This document shows, piece by piece, positions 14,488 through 23,004 of a DNA stretch of 36,036 bases. Made by a program: the position numbers and the translations under genes. Within the stretch, counting starts at the first letter, position 1. Every line of letters begins with the position of its first letter. Source of the DNA: an uncultured Clostridium sp. (GTDB taxonomy: Bacteria; Bacillota; Clostridia; Lachnospirales; Lachnospiraceae); NCBI GenBank assembly GCA_900541315.1, contig UQJF01000011.1, forward strand, positions 1-36,036, read 5' to 3'. Under the pieces are notes generated by a model. The model made no database searches. It saw only the letters and a list, made by a program, of their open reading frames with translations, and had not been told where the DNA came from.

Positions 14488-16281
14488 TTATCCCTGTAAT
14501 TTTGCATTAGGATTAATAACATATCCGTTGCGGTTTCTCTGTGGACTTGGCGGCATCTGCCACTTGTTGTGATCTGTATGCAGCAGCATATGAGATTTGT
14601 GGCTTAATGGCTGTTCAAAGTAGTTATCATAGAGAGCTTTTACATCCGGATTTTCATGGGAACGGCGAAGATCAGCATGTTCATCCAGGAAATACAGATT
14701 TTTTCCCCGCTCAAAGGCCATTTCCACGCCATCATGCTGAGGCTGTCCGCCACCGCCTACACAGCCGCCTGGGCAAGCCATGACTTCTACAAATTCATAA
14801 TGTTTTTCGCCTCGTTCAATGGCTTTTAACAGGTTTCTGGTATTTCCCAGACCGCTGACAGCAGCTATGCGAAGGGTCTGTCCGTTTAATTCAAACTCAG
14901 CTTCTGTAACGCCTGTTTCCTGAGAAGAAGCACGCACATTCTTAAAGGCGTCAGGAGCACAGTTTTCACCCATGATAGCATAATAGGCAGTACGCAAGGC
15001 AGCTTCCATAACTCCGCCAGTTGCTCCGAAGATCACGCCGGCACCGGAAGCATCGTGGAAAAGCCGGTCCGGTTCGATATCAGTAAGCCGGTCTGTGACA
15101 ATGCTAGAACCTTTGATCATACGGATCAATTCTCTTGTGGTGATCACACAGTCGGTATCATGACCTGCATATTCCTTGTAGAACAGCTCCATATTTGCCT
15201 CGCCTTTTTTAGCTAAACAAGGCATAATGGCAACGGAGAAGATATCTTCCGGTTTTTTACCGATCTGTTCTGCAAAATAGCTCTTCATTACAGCGCCGAA
15301 CATCTGCATAGGTGATTTGGCGGTAGACAGCTGATTCACAAAGTGAGGGAATTCGCTCTTTACAAAGCGGACCCATCCAGGACAGCAGGAGGTAAACATA
15401 GGGCGGTCTTTCAGTTCACCTTTTCCAAGGCGGACTAACAGCTCATTTGCTTCTTCCATAATGGTAAGATCTGCAGTAAAACAGGAGTCAAATACATAAT
15501 CAGCCCCCATTTTCTTTAAGGCATCAAAAATCTTTCCGATGGTAGCTTCTTCCCTTGTAAAACCAAGGCCTTCGCCCCATGCGGCACGGACAGCAGGAGC
15601 CACCTGTACAACTACGGTTTTATTAGGATCGGCTAAAGCTCTCCACAATTTTTCTGTATCATCCCGCTCATGAAGAGCACCTACAGGACAATGGGTGATA
15701 CATTGTCCGCACAGAGAACAATCGGCTTCTCTGATGGTACGGTTTCCGGTTACGTTGATGGTAGAGCGGGAACCGGTACCTTCCAGATCCCAGATATTTA
15801 AACTCTGGATCTTGTCGCAGACCTGGACGCAGCGCATACATTTGATGCACTTTTCAGATTCACGGATCAGTGGAAATGTTTTATCCCAGGGTTGTTTTTC
15901 CAGGCGTTCTTCAAAAAGACCATCCTGGACATTCAGGTCATTGGCGATCTTTTGAAGAGAGCAGTTGCCGCTTCTTACACAGGTAGCGCATTTGCAGTCA
16001 TGCTGGGACAAGATCAGCTGTACGTTCAGACGGCGGTCTAAGCGTACTTTCGGACTGTTGGTATAAATGACCATTCCTTCTTCTACCTTTGTATTGCAGG
16101 CAGTGATCAGATGGTCACGTCCTTCTAATTCAACTACGCAGACACGACAGGCAGCGATCTCATTTAAGCCTTTCCAGTAACACAAGTGTGGGATATGGAT
16201 GCCGATGGATTCTGCAGCTTCCATCAGGGTGGTCCCTTCTTTTACAGATACAGGTAATTTGTCGATCGTTAAATTTACCAT
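14488..16281 (-). CDS. hydA: [FeFe] hydrogenase catalytic subunit
   Basis: This group A [FeFe] hydrogenase of 597 residues interconverts protons and H2 in the cytoplasm. Domains in order: a [2Fe-2S] ferredoxin domain (Cys34, 45, 48, 62); a His94-Cys98-Cys101-Cys107 [4Fe-4S] site; two [4Fe-4S] clusters (Cys145/148/151/155 and Cys188/191/194/198); then the H domain. H-cluster motifs are TSCCPGW (Cys299 for proton transfer, Cys300), MPCLAKK (Cys355), and ACPGGCVGGGGQP (Cys503 and Cys507). The C-terminal lid (YFLDEHADLRRSHENPDVKALY) is intact. The start overlaps the end of the upstream flavoprotein gene by 7 bases, so translation is likely coupled. All key cysteines are present. Maturases HydE, HydF and HydG are not in the window. 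Confidence 0.96.
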   Translation of the reverse strand: MVNLTIDKLPVSVKEGTTLMEAAESIGIHIPHLCYWKGLNEIAACRVCVVELEGRDHLITACNTKVEEGMVIYTNSPKVRLDRRLNVQLILSQHDCKCATCVRSGNCSLQKIANDLNVQDGLFEERLEKQPWDKTFPLIRESEKCIKCMRCVQVCDKIQSLNIWDLEGTGSRSTINVTGNRTIREADCSLCGQCITHCPVGALHERDDTEKLWRALADPNKTVVVQVAPAVRAAWGEGLGFTREEATIGKIFDALKKMGADYVFDSCFTADLTIMEEANELLVRLGKGELKDRPMFTSCCPGWVRFVKSEFPHFVNQLSTAKSPMQMFGAVMKSYFAEQIGKKPEDIFSVAIMPCLAKKGEANMELFYKEYAGHDTDCVITTRELIRMIKGSSIVTDRLTDIEPDRLFHDASGAGVIFGATGGVMEAALRTAYYAIMGENCAPDAFKNVRASSQETGVTEAEFELNGQTLRIAAVSGLGNTRNLLKAIERGEKHYEFVEVMACPGGCVGGGGQPQHDGVEMAFERGKNLYFLDEHADLRRSHENPDVKALYDNYFEQPLSHKSHMLLHTDHNKWQMPPSPQRNRNGYVINPNAKLQG

Positions 16282-18107
16282 AATTTCTCACGCCCTCCTT
16301 TGAAGATTCCAAAGCCGAAATGGTCGCAGCGGAGGCAGCGTCCGGATTCCTGCGCAATTTCTTTTCTGTTCATGCAGTTTTCAACACCTTCAAAATCATG
16401 TTTTCGTTCACTTGCTTCCCGTTCAGACAGTTCCACACGGCCGCATGGTGTATGGTCACTGTTATTTGGAAGAGGAATTTCAATATCACAGGTGATCTCA
16501 TGGTGATAGCCTAAATATTCATCAATATTTGCAGCAGTTACCTTTGCAGCAGCTACAGCCTTAATAACAGTAGCAGGGCCGGAAGCACAGTCACCGCCTG
16601 CAAATACGCCTGGTATATCTGCAAATCCGCCGTTTGGCAGAGTGACGATCTTTCCTCTTGAAACCGGGATACCGGATTCTTCATAGTGTTTGGTTTCAAT
16701 ATTCTGACCGATGGCAACGATCATGGTCTGACATGGGATCACATAGTCCGGCTCACCGCTGGCAGTTACACTGGCACGTCCGTCTTTAATGGTGCTGATC
16801 ATCTGAGGAGTCACGCGGACACCGGATACATGTCCGTTTTCATCGACTTCAATACCGGCAGGTGCAACTAAGGTAAGCAGTTCCACACCTTCTGCTACAG
16901 CAGCTTCGATCTCAGCCGGGAGTGCAGTCATATCAGCCACACGGCGGCGGTAAACGATGCTGACTTTCTTTGCTCCAAGACGGATAGCGGTGCGGACAGC
17001 GTCCATGGATACATTTCCGCCTCCGATAACAGCTACCTCCTGTCCTGTAAGATCAGGGCGGTTTCCAAGGCTTACATTTCTAAGGAAACCAACGGCGGAG
17101 GTGATACCTTCTGCATCTTCGTTAGGAAGCCCTAATTTCTTATCAGTAGAGGCACCTACTGTAATAAGTACTGCGTCATATACTTTTCTAAGTTCGTCTA
17201 ATTTAATGTCTTCACCGATCTTTACATTGTAATGTACCTGGATACCGGTTTCCAGGATGGCGTCTGTATCTTCTTCCAGACGGTCTTTAGGCAGACGGTA
17301 GTTTGGAATACCATAGCGCAGCATACCGCCAAGTTTTGGAAGCATCTCATAAACAGTGACCTGATGGCCCATTAACTGCAGATAATAAGCAGAAGAAAGT
17401 CCGGAAGGTCCGCCGCCTACAACAGCGATCTTTTTGCCGGTGGAAGGTCCGCAGGCCGGCGGAGCCACCTTTCCAGCCAGGTCAGCAGCAGCCCGTTTCA
17501 GTCCGCGGATATTTACGGAGGTATCTACCATATTACGGCGGCAGCGTGCTTCACAGGGATGTTCGCAGATAAAACCGCAGGTAGACGGAAATGGGTTGTC
17601 CTTGCGGATCAGCTGGATAGCATCTGCATAGCGGCCATCTCTTACAAGGGCAATATAGCCGGGGATGTCCACATGTGCAGGACAGAGAGCTACGCAGGGA
17701 ACAGGCTGGGAAATCGCACAGCTGCATCGTTTGTTGCGGATATGAGCTTCAAAATCATCACGGCAGGTATGGATCATCCGCCATACCATTTTCGCAGCCT
17801 CAGAACCGATGGCACAGTCAGCGGTCTGCATAATGGAAAGTGCAGTCTCTTCGATCAGATCCAGGATCTCATAGTCAGCATCTCCGTTTAATACGTTGGT
17901 GATCATGTGCTTTAACTGGTGAAGACCTACACGGCAGGGAACGCATTTTCCGCAGGTCTGGGCATGGCACATTTCAATAAAGGCCCTTGTTATGTCAACA
18001 GGACAGATACCTGGAGGGCTTGCCACAATACGCTGCTCCAGATTTTTGTAAAGACTTTCAACCATCAGCTGGTCTTTACTTGGGGTGAACAACTCCAATC
18101 TGCTCAT
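16275..18107 (-). CDS. NuoF-type Fe-S module fused to GltD-like NAD(P)H flavoprotein; hydrogenase partner
   Basis: The 610 residues contain two modules. Residues about 35-115 match the Fe-S C-terminal part of NuoF/HydB (TCGKCVPCRVG with Cys52/55/58, then Cys98), but the FMN/NADH-binding part of NuoF is absent. Residues about 125-590 match the beta subunit of glutamate synthase (GltD): an N-terminal Fe-S region (Cys138, 142, 177, 181, 185, 189), the FAD site GGGPSG (231-236), the nucleotide site VIGGGNVSMDAVRTA with YRRR, and FAGGDCASGPATVIKAV. No GltB partner is present. It is probably the pyridine-nucleotide-oxidising or -reducing partner of the hydrogenase just downstream. The start at 18107 follows AGGAGG; the open frame upstream lacks a ribosome site. 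Confidence 0.9.
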   Translation of the reverse strand: MSRLELFTPSKDQLMVESLYKNLEQRIVASPPGICPVDITRAFIEMCHAQTCGKCVPCRVGLHQLKHMITNVLNGDADYEILDLIEETALSIMQTADCAIGSEAAKMVWRMIHTCRDDFEAHIRNKRCSCAISQPVPCVALCPAHVDIPGYIALVRDGRYADAIQLIRKDNPFPSTCGFICEHPCEARCRRNMVDTSVNIRGLKRAAADLAGKVAPPACGPSTGKKIAVVGGGPSGLSSAYYLQLMGHQVTVYEMLPKLGGMLRYGIPNYRLPKDRLEEDTDAILETGIQVHYNVKIGEDIKLDELRKVYDAVLITVGASTDKKLGLPNEDAEGITSAVGFLRNVSLGNRPDLTGQEVAVIGGGNVSMDAVRTAIRLGAKKVSIVYRRRVADMTALPAEIEAAVAEGVELLTLVAPAGIEVDENGHVSGVRVTPQMISTIKDGRASVTASGEPDYVIPCQTMIVAIGQNIETKHYEESGIPVSRGKIVTLPNGGFADIPGVFAGGDCASGPATVIKAVAAAKVTAANIDEYLGYHHEITCDIEIPLPNNSDHTPCGRVELSEREASERKHDFEGVENCMNRKEIAQESGRCLRCDHFGFGIFKGGREKLW

Positions 18108-18194
18108 ATGAAACCTCCTGAATTTTTTGTATGTCCAAAGATTCTGGAAATACAGGCTGATAATGCAGAAACCATGCCAAAATCTTGATAAACA

Positions 18195-18269
18195 CACATT
18201 TTGTATAATGATAATAAATGTCACTTATGATTATAACATAAATTTATTAAAAATACACTACAAAATGTG
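18195..18269 (-). promoter_or_regulatory. Hydrogenase operon promoter flanked by a 10-bp inverted repeat
   Basis: In the 378-bp AT-rich gap at 18108-18485, an extended -10 (TGTTATAAT on minus, hexamer at 18235-18230) points to a start near 18223 and a leader of about 116 nt. CACATTTTGT (18195-18204) and its exact reverse complement ACAAAATGTG (18260-18269) lie on either side, centred about 30 bases from the -10. No convincing Rex palindrome was found; only one TTGTTAA-like half occurs further upstream. Apart from this and the forward promoter, nothing else was recognised in the gap. Confidence 0.5.
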
Positions 18270-18410
18270 CAAAAAAATTTAGATATTTTTTAACAATCTA
18301 ATTATTTTTGCATACCATCATTTGAAATAAAAAATCAACGGAAATAAGGGGTTTTTGAATATATTTATAGATTATATCAATAAAACAATAAAAAAATCGG
18401 ATGAAAGCAA

Positions 18411-18440
18411 TTGGACAACTTCCCCTCCGCCTGATAAAAT
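18411..18440 (+). promoter_or_regulatory. ABC transporter operon promoter
   Basis: TTGGAC (18411-18416), an 18-base spacer, and TAAAAT (18435-18440) lie 45 bp before the permease start at 18486. The AAGGGGG ribosome site lies at 18474-18480. Confidence 0.55.
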
Positions 18441-18485
18441 AATAACATACAGGAAGCGATATGAAAATTTTACAAGGGGGAAAAT

Positions 18486-19550
18486 ATGGGGGAGAGTGTA
18501 AAGACAGATCCGCAGAAAAACAGTGGGCTGACCCGCCAGGAGCTGCGTGAGCTGGAATCAAAAGAAAAAACAGATGCGCAGCGGCTTGCAGAAAAGGTGA
18601 TTTTGTTTTTTCCCAATGTCTGCGGGCTTATTGCTGTTTCAGAGTATATGCTGATACCGGACAACAGTATGAACCGGAATCCGTATACATATCTGGGATT
18701 TCTTATATTAATGATGATTTTTTATAATGGATATGGCGCAGCAGCAGGGATCCGGTATTTACAGAAAGACAAGGGATTATATGAGAAATTCCGCTACCGT
18801 GCGCCTCTGTGGTCCGCACTATTTTTGTTGTTTGCAGGATATGATTATCTGACTTTAAAAACAGGCATACTGACACAGCCTTTTGTTCCGTGCATGAATT
18901 TTATCTTAAATGCAGCATGGATCGACCGTGCCATGATACTAGACTGTACCGTACATACCCTGGGATTGTTATTCCTGGGATATTTCATAGGAGTTGGCCT
19001 GGGGCTGATCACAGGTATTACCTGCGGCTATTCAGAAAAGGCCCGCTACTGGGTAGATCCGGTGATCAAATTTTTAGGACCGATCCCTACATCTACCTGG
19101 ATCCCGATCATGATGGTCATTGCATCTTCTTTATTTGGTGGAGCAGTATTTATCATTGCTCTTGGATCATGGTTTGCAGTGACTGTTGCGTCCATGACGG
19201 GTATTGCCAATGTAGACCGGGATTATTTTGAAGCAGCCCGTACATTAGGTGCAAATGAACGGCAGCTTGTTTTCAGGGTGGCTTTGCCTCATGCCATGCC
19301 ATCTATTTTACAGGGATGTACCCAGGCGATGAGCAGTTCCTGTACAGCGATCATGATCGCTGAGATGTTAGGAGTAAAATCCGGACTTGGCTGGTATATG
19401 AACTGGAGCAAATCCTGGGCAAGTTATGACAAGATGTTTGCGGCACTGTTTGTGATCTGCTTCATTTTTACAGTCGTAACGAAAATACTGGACCGGATCA
19501 AACGCCATGTGCTCAGATGGCAGAATGGAGCGGTGAAAAACTATGGATGA
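18486..19550 (+). CDS. ABC transporter permease, SsuC/TauC type
   Basis: This inner-membrane permease (354 residues) belongs to the nitrate/sulfonate/taurine ABC importer group. The N-terminal 40 residues are polar, and two extra hydrophobic segments (about 45-65 and 70-90) precede the core. The core carries the EAA loop, DYFEAARTLGANERQLVFRVALPHAMPSILQG, near 246-277, and PTSTWIPIMMVIASSLFGG, typical of the family. The normal length is about 250 residues, so the roughly 100-residue N-terminal extension is unusual. The gene is first in a permease-ATPase-binding-protein operon and overlaps the ATPase gene by 8 bases. The substrate is not evident. Confidence 0.9.
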   Translation: MGESVKTDPQKNSGLTRQELRELESKEKTDAQRLAEKVILFFPNVCGLIAVSEYMLIPDNSMNRNPYTYLGFLILMMIFYNGYGAAAGIRYLQKDKGLYEKFRYRAPLWSALFLLFAGYDYLTLKTGILTQPFVPCMNFILNAAWIDRAMILDCTVHTLGLLFLGYFIGVGLGLITGITCGYSEKARYWVDPVIKFLGPIPTSTWIPIMMVIASSLFGGAVFIIALGSWFAVTVASMTGIANVDRDYFEAARTLGANERQLVFRVALPHAMPSILQGCTQAMSSSCTAIMIAEMLGVKSGLGWYMNWSKSWASYDKMFAALFVICFIFTVVTKILDRIKRHVLRWQNGAVKNYG

Positions 19551-20328
19551 TACCAACAGGATTTTATTAAAACTGGAAAATATTTCCAAAAGTTTTGCAA
19601 AAGTGGAAAATGACCAGGTTACCCATGCTCTTGATCAGATTAATCTGCAAATGGAAAGTGGGGAATTTATCAGTCTGGTGGGGCCGTCCGGCTGTGGAAA
19701 GTCTACGGTGTTAAGGCTGGTAGCCGGTCTGATCCAGCCTACACTTGGAAAAGTGACTGTAAATGGGGAAGAAGTAACGGGGCCTTCACCTGAGCGGGGG
19801 ATGGTCTTTCAGAAGCCTACGTTATTTCCATGGCTGACAGTGGAAAAAAATATTGCTTTTCCTTTAAAAATGCAGGGAAAGCTAAACACAGAAAATGGAA
19901 AAGAAAAAGTAGAACATATGTTAAATGTGATCGGCCTGGAATCTTTCCGGGACGATTATCCGGGACAGCTTTCCGGAGGAATGGCACAGAGAGTGGCCTT
20001 AGTCAGGACATTGATCAGCCAGCCGGAGATCTTGCTTTTAGACGAACCTTTGGGGGCATTGGATGCATTTACACGCATGAATATGCAGGATGAGATCCTT
20101 GCTATGTGGAAAGAGAGAAAACAGCTGGCTCTTATGGTCACTCATGATGTAGATGAGGCGATTTATATGGGAACGAGAGTGATCGTAATGGATGCAAATC
20201 CGGGAAGAATCATTGCAGATATAAAAATAGAAGAAGATTTCCCAAGAGACCGTTCTTCTGAAAACTTTATTGCCTATAGAAATATGATCTTAAACCGTCT
20301 GCATTTTGCAGGCAAGAAACATGAGTAA
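19543..20328 (+). CDS. ABC transporter ATPase, SsuB/TauB type
   Basis: This 261-residue nucleotide-binding subunit powers import through the adjacent permease. Walker A is GPSGCGKST (near 48-56), the Q-loop is FQKPTLFPWL, the signature is LSGGMAQRVALVRTL, Walker B is ILLLDEPLGALD, and the switch histidine is in MVTHDVDEA. These features and the length match the nitrate/sulfonate/taurine family. The start lies inside the permease 3' end (8-base overlap). The stop falls inside the second copy of the short MSK repeat. Confidence 0.95.
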   Translation: MDDTNRILLKLENISKSFAKVENDQVTHALDQINLQMESGEFISLVGPSGCGKSTVLRLVAGLIQPTLGKVTVNGEEVTGPSPERGMVFQKPTLFPWLTVEKNIAFPLKMQGKLNTENGKEKVEHMLNVIGLESFRDDYPGQLSGGMAQRVALVRTLISQPEILLLDEPLGALDAFTRMNMQDEILAMWKERKQLALMVTHDVDEAIYMGTRVIVMDANPGRIIADIKIEEDFPRDRSSENFIAYRNMILNRLHFAGKKHE

Positions 20329-20350
20329 GCAGCCATTTTGAAAAATGAGC
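20318..20350 (+). repeat. Short dispersed repeat, copy 2
   Basis: This is the second copy of the element at 3311-3349, shortened by a few bases in its middle. It covers the ATPase gene stop codon and contains the micro-ORF MSKQPF (20321-20341). It lies about 34 bp before the binding-protein start codon. Confidence 0.55.
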
Positions 20351-20384
20351 ATACTAAATATATTTTATTAAAGGAGAAAGTATT

Positions 20385-21602
20385 ATGAGAACAAAGAGAA
20401 CACTTGCAGCTATGCTGGCACTTTCAGTAGGAATGTCATTAACAGCCTGCGGCGGGGGAAAACAGGCAGAGGAGACAAAGGCAACAGAGAAAGAACAGCT
20501 TGCCGGTGACTTAAACAATGACGGACAGATCGAAATGGGCCAGGATGGCGTAGAAGTAGAGGTGAATGTTTCCGATGTCCATATGAATGCAGCAGATGCT
20601 TTTGCAGCAGGGAAATGGGAAGCATTGTTTACGCCTGTAGATATTCCAGGACGTTTTGTTGATATGGAAAACTTTGACCTGACACCAACAGAGGAAGAAA
20701 AGGCTGCTATGGAGAAAGAACCGGCTTATGGAAAGCCAGTACTTTATTATATGTCTGACGGCTGTACTTCCGGCCCTACTGTAGCAGATGATAAGGGTTA
20801 TTATGAAGAAGCAGGACTGACTGCAGAGGGATTTAAAGGTAATTCTTATATAGAGGCACTGGGAACTCAGCAGGCAACCGTTGCAGTAGGACACATTGCA
20901 ACCATGCTGGTGCCGATCACAAATAATGTAGATATCACTTTCGTTGGCGGTGCTCATATTGGCTGCAAATCCCTTTATGCACTGGCAGACAGCGACTACA
21001 ATACAACAGAAGATTTAAAAGGTACTCAGGTCTCTGTACCAAACGGAATCGGAGCTTCTGACTACAATATCACTTCTTTACTGTTAGATGCAGACGGCAT
21101 TGATCCATTAAAAGATGTATCTCTGATCCAGGTTTCTTCTGATGCCTGCGTAGCAGCAATGGAGCGTGGTGAGATCTCCGCAGCTCTTTTAAGTGATACC
21201 TTTGCCTATGCTATGATGAAAGAGGGCAAGTTAAAATGCATCCGTTCCTTACAGGACGATGATTTCGCAAAAGACAGCTGCTGCGTGATCGCTATGAACC
21301 GCACTTTCGTAAAAGAAAACCCGGTGATCTCCAAAAAGATCACACAGGCAGTTCAGAAAGCACATTCCTGGATGCATGAAAACACAGAAGAGGCAACACA
21401 GCTGCTTCTGGACCGCGGCTGGAACGGCGGAGACTATGACATGAACGTTATGATCAACAATGCACTTCAGTTTGGCCTTTCCGATGAATTTACCGGAGAA
21501 TCCTTAAAGCGTGTGATTGAAAAATATGTACGTCTTGGTCTGATCACAGCAACCGATGATGTAGATAGTATTTATGAACTGGCTTGGACACCAGTACAGT
21601 AA
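20385..21602 (+). CDS. ABC transporter substrate-binding lipoprotein, NMT1/SsuA-like, cysteine-rich
   Basis: This 405-residue lipoprotein has signal MRTKRTLAAMLALSVGMSLTAC and lipid-modified Cys22. An acidic N-terminal region of about 100 residues, with DLNNDGQIEMGQDG, precedes a two-lobed domain starting at KPVLYYMSDGCTSGP. That domain has the NMT1/SsuA order (YYEEAGLTAEGFKG..., ATVAVGHIATMLVP, DLKGTQVSVPNGIGASDYNITSLLLDADGI). Mature-protein cysteines occur in DGCTSG, IGCKS, SDACV, LKCIR and DSCCV. This is many for an extracytoplasmic protein and may point to a metal or thiol ligand. The substrate is unknown. It is the third gene of the operon, followed by a terminator. The start follows AAAGGAGAAAG. 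Confidence 0.88.
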   Translation: MRTKRTLAAMLALSVGMSLTACGGGKQAEETKATEKEQLAGDLNNDGQIEMGQDGVEVEVNVSDVHMNAADAFAAGKWEALFTPVDIPGRFVDMENFDLTPTEEEKAAMEKEPAYGKPVLYYMSDGCTSGPTVADDKGYYEEAGLTAEGFKGNSYIEALGTQQATVAVGHIATMLVPITNNVDITFVGGAHIGCKSLYALADSDYNTTEDLKGTQVSVPNGIGASDYNITSLLLDADGIDPLKDVSLIQVSSDACVAAMERGEISAALLSDTFAYAMMKEGKLKCIRSLQDDDFAKDSCCVIAMNRTFVKENPVISKKITQAVQKAHSWMHENTEEATQLLLDRGWNGGDYDMNVMINNALQFGLSDEFTGESLKRVIEKYVRLGLITATDDVDSIYELAWTPVQ

Positions 21603-21611
21603 ATGAAATAA

Positions 21612-21655
21612 AAACCGGGAAGCAGGTAAGAGATCTGTTTCCCGGTTTGTTTTTA
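21612..21655. terminator. Bidirectional intrinsic terminator
   Basis: AAACCGGGAA pairs with TTCCCGGTTT, and CAG/CTG extends the stem past a mismatch. The plus strand continues GTTTTT, and on minus the stem is followed by TTTTTATTT. It serves the ABC operon and the convergent permease gene, whose stop lies 22 bp away. Confidence 0.88.
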
Positions 21656-21676
21656 TAATATTATAAATTATTTATA

Positions 21677-22990
21677 TCAGTCTTTTTTCTCAATAGCCCT
21701 GAAGATAAAGTAAGCAGGGATAGATGTTGCCATCAGGCAAAGACTCTTGATCATCTGCGTGCTGGAGCAGGTCATACAGATGATGAAGGTGATAACAATT
21801 GCAAGGATGGTAGTTACCGGATAACCAGGCATCTTTAACGGACGTGCCATATCCGGTTTTTTCTTGCGCAGTACAAGAAGAGAAGAGCATACAACGCATT
21901 CAAGGATACGTCCTGCGAAAACATTGATACCAAGTAAGGTTCCAAAAGAGCCGGTCCACACGAAGATCAGAGCGATCAGACAGATAAATAAGGTAGGAAT
22001 GTAAGGTGTATTGTACTTTTCATGGAGCTTTCCAAAAGGTTTAAACATAAGACCTTTCTGACTCATAGAATAAGAAACTCTTGGATAACTCATGATACCG
22101 CCGTTTAATGCACCGAAGATAGAAATGCAGGCTCCGATGGTGACGATGACAGTACCGGCTTTTCCGAAAATAGCAGTACCTGCATCAACAACAGGAGTTT
22201 CACTTCCCGCAAGATTGGCAAATCCCACAGTACCGACACATGCAACAGAGATAAGTACATTAATGGTGATAACAATGATCATACCGATGATCATTGCTTT
22301 TGGAAGAGTTTTTTTAGGGTCTTTGATATCACCGCTCATGTAAGCCAGCTGATAGTATCCACCGAATGCAAGGAAAGCAGGGAAGGCAGCATTTAATACA
22401 TGATTCCATTCGGTTGTCTGGGATTCAGTAGTAACAGTGGTAAAGTTCTCTGGGGAGATCAGGAAGAAACCACCGATGATAACAAGGAGCAGTGCACATA
22501 ACTTACCAACTGTAAAGATGTTGGCTACTGTGGAGCCAAGTTTGGTTCCGTGAATGTTTAAGATCATAAGAGCAAGGATAACAGCTGTTGCGATCATTTT
22601 GATCCCTGTGGGGGTGATGCCTGGGATCAGCTTAGCAAGGTTGCTTGCAAAGGCAGTAGCGAGCATTGCTACCAAGGGAATATAATTTCCAATGGTCATA
22701 GACCAGCCGTATACAAATCCACCGCCTTTTCCATAAGCTTCTGTTATATAAACGTAAGGTCCGCCGGCTTCAGGCATTGCTGGTGAAAGTTCTGCATAAA
22801 CTAAAGCACAGAGAATGCCGCTGGCGCCTGCTAAGATCCAGGCGGCCATAAAAGGACCAAAGGAACCGGCAGCAGCGGCAACGGTACCAGGTGTCATAAA
22901 AATACCGGAACCAATGACTGCTCCGACTAAAATGGTGACTGCCCCAAATAAACCGATCTGACGTTTCAGTCCATTATTGTTTTCGCTCAT
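21677..22990 (-). CDS. APC-superfamily amino acid permease
   Basis: This 437-residue membrane protein has about twelve hydrophobic segments. The N-terminal motif GAVTILVGAVIGSGIFMTPG is the substrate-binding GSGIF of APC/LAT transporters. AELSPAMPEAGGPYVYITEAYGKGGGFVYGW and FPAFLAFGGYYQLAYMSGDIKDPKKTLPKA (the GDIKDPKK loop) are family hallmarks. It probably moves amino acids or related amines. It follows the dehydratase gene by 14 bp with AAAGGGGG as ribosome site, so both are one operon under the divergent LysR protein. An amino acid permease beside an acid-sugar dehydratase is an odd pairing, so the cargo may be unusual. Confidence 0.92.
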   Translation of the reverse strand: MSENNNGLKRQIGLFGAVTILVGAVIGSGIFMTPGTVAAAAGSFGPFMAAWILAGASGILCALVYAELSPAMPEAGGPYVYITEAYGKGGGFVYGWSMTIGNYIPLVAMLATAFASNLAKLIPGITPTGIKMIATAVILALMILNIHGTKLGSTVANIFTVGKLCALLLVIIGGFFLISPENFTTVTTESQTTEWNHVLNAAFPAFLAFGGYYQLAYMSGDIKDPKKTLPKAMIIGMIIVITINVLISVACVGTVGFANLAGSETPVVDAGTAIFGKAGTVIVTIGACISIFGALNGGIMSYPRVSYSMSQKGLMFKPFGKLHEKYNTPYIPTLFICLIALIFVWTGSFGTLLGINVFAGRILECVVCSSLLVLRKKKPDMARPLKMPGYPVTTILAIVITFIICMTCSSTQMIKSLCLMATSIPAYFIFRAIEKKD

Positions 22991-23004
22991 TTATATATCC
23001 CCCT

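Noticed and set aside
18270..18300. Rex-type operator near the hydrogenase promoter
   Set aside because: Only one TTGTTAA half (minus strand) is present. The second half matches at about three of seven positions.
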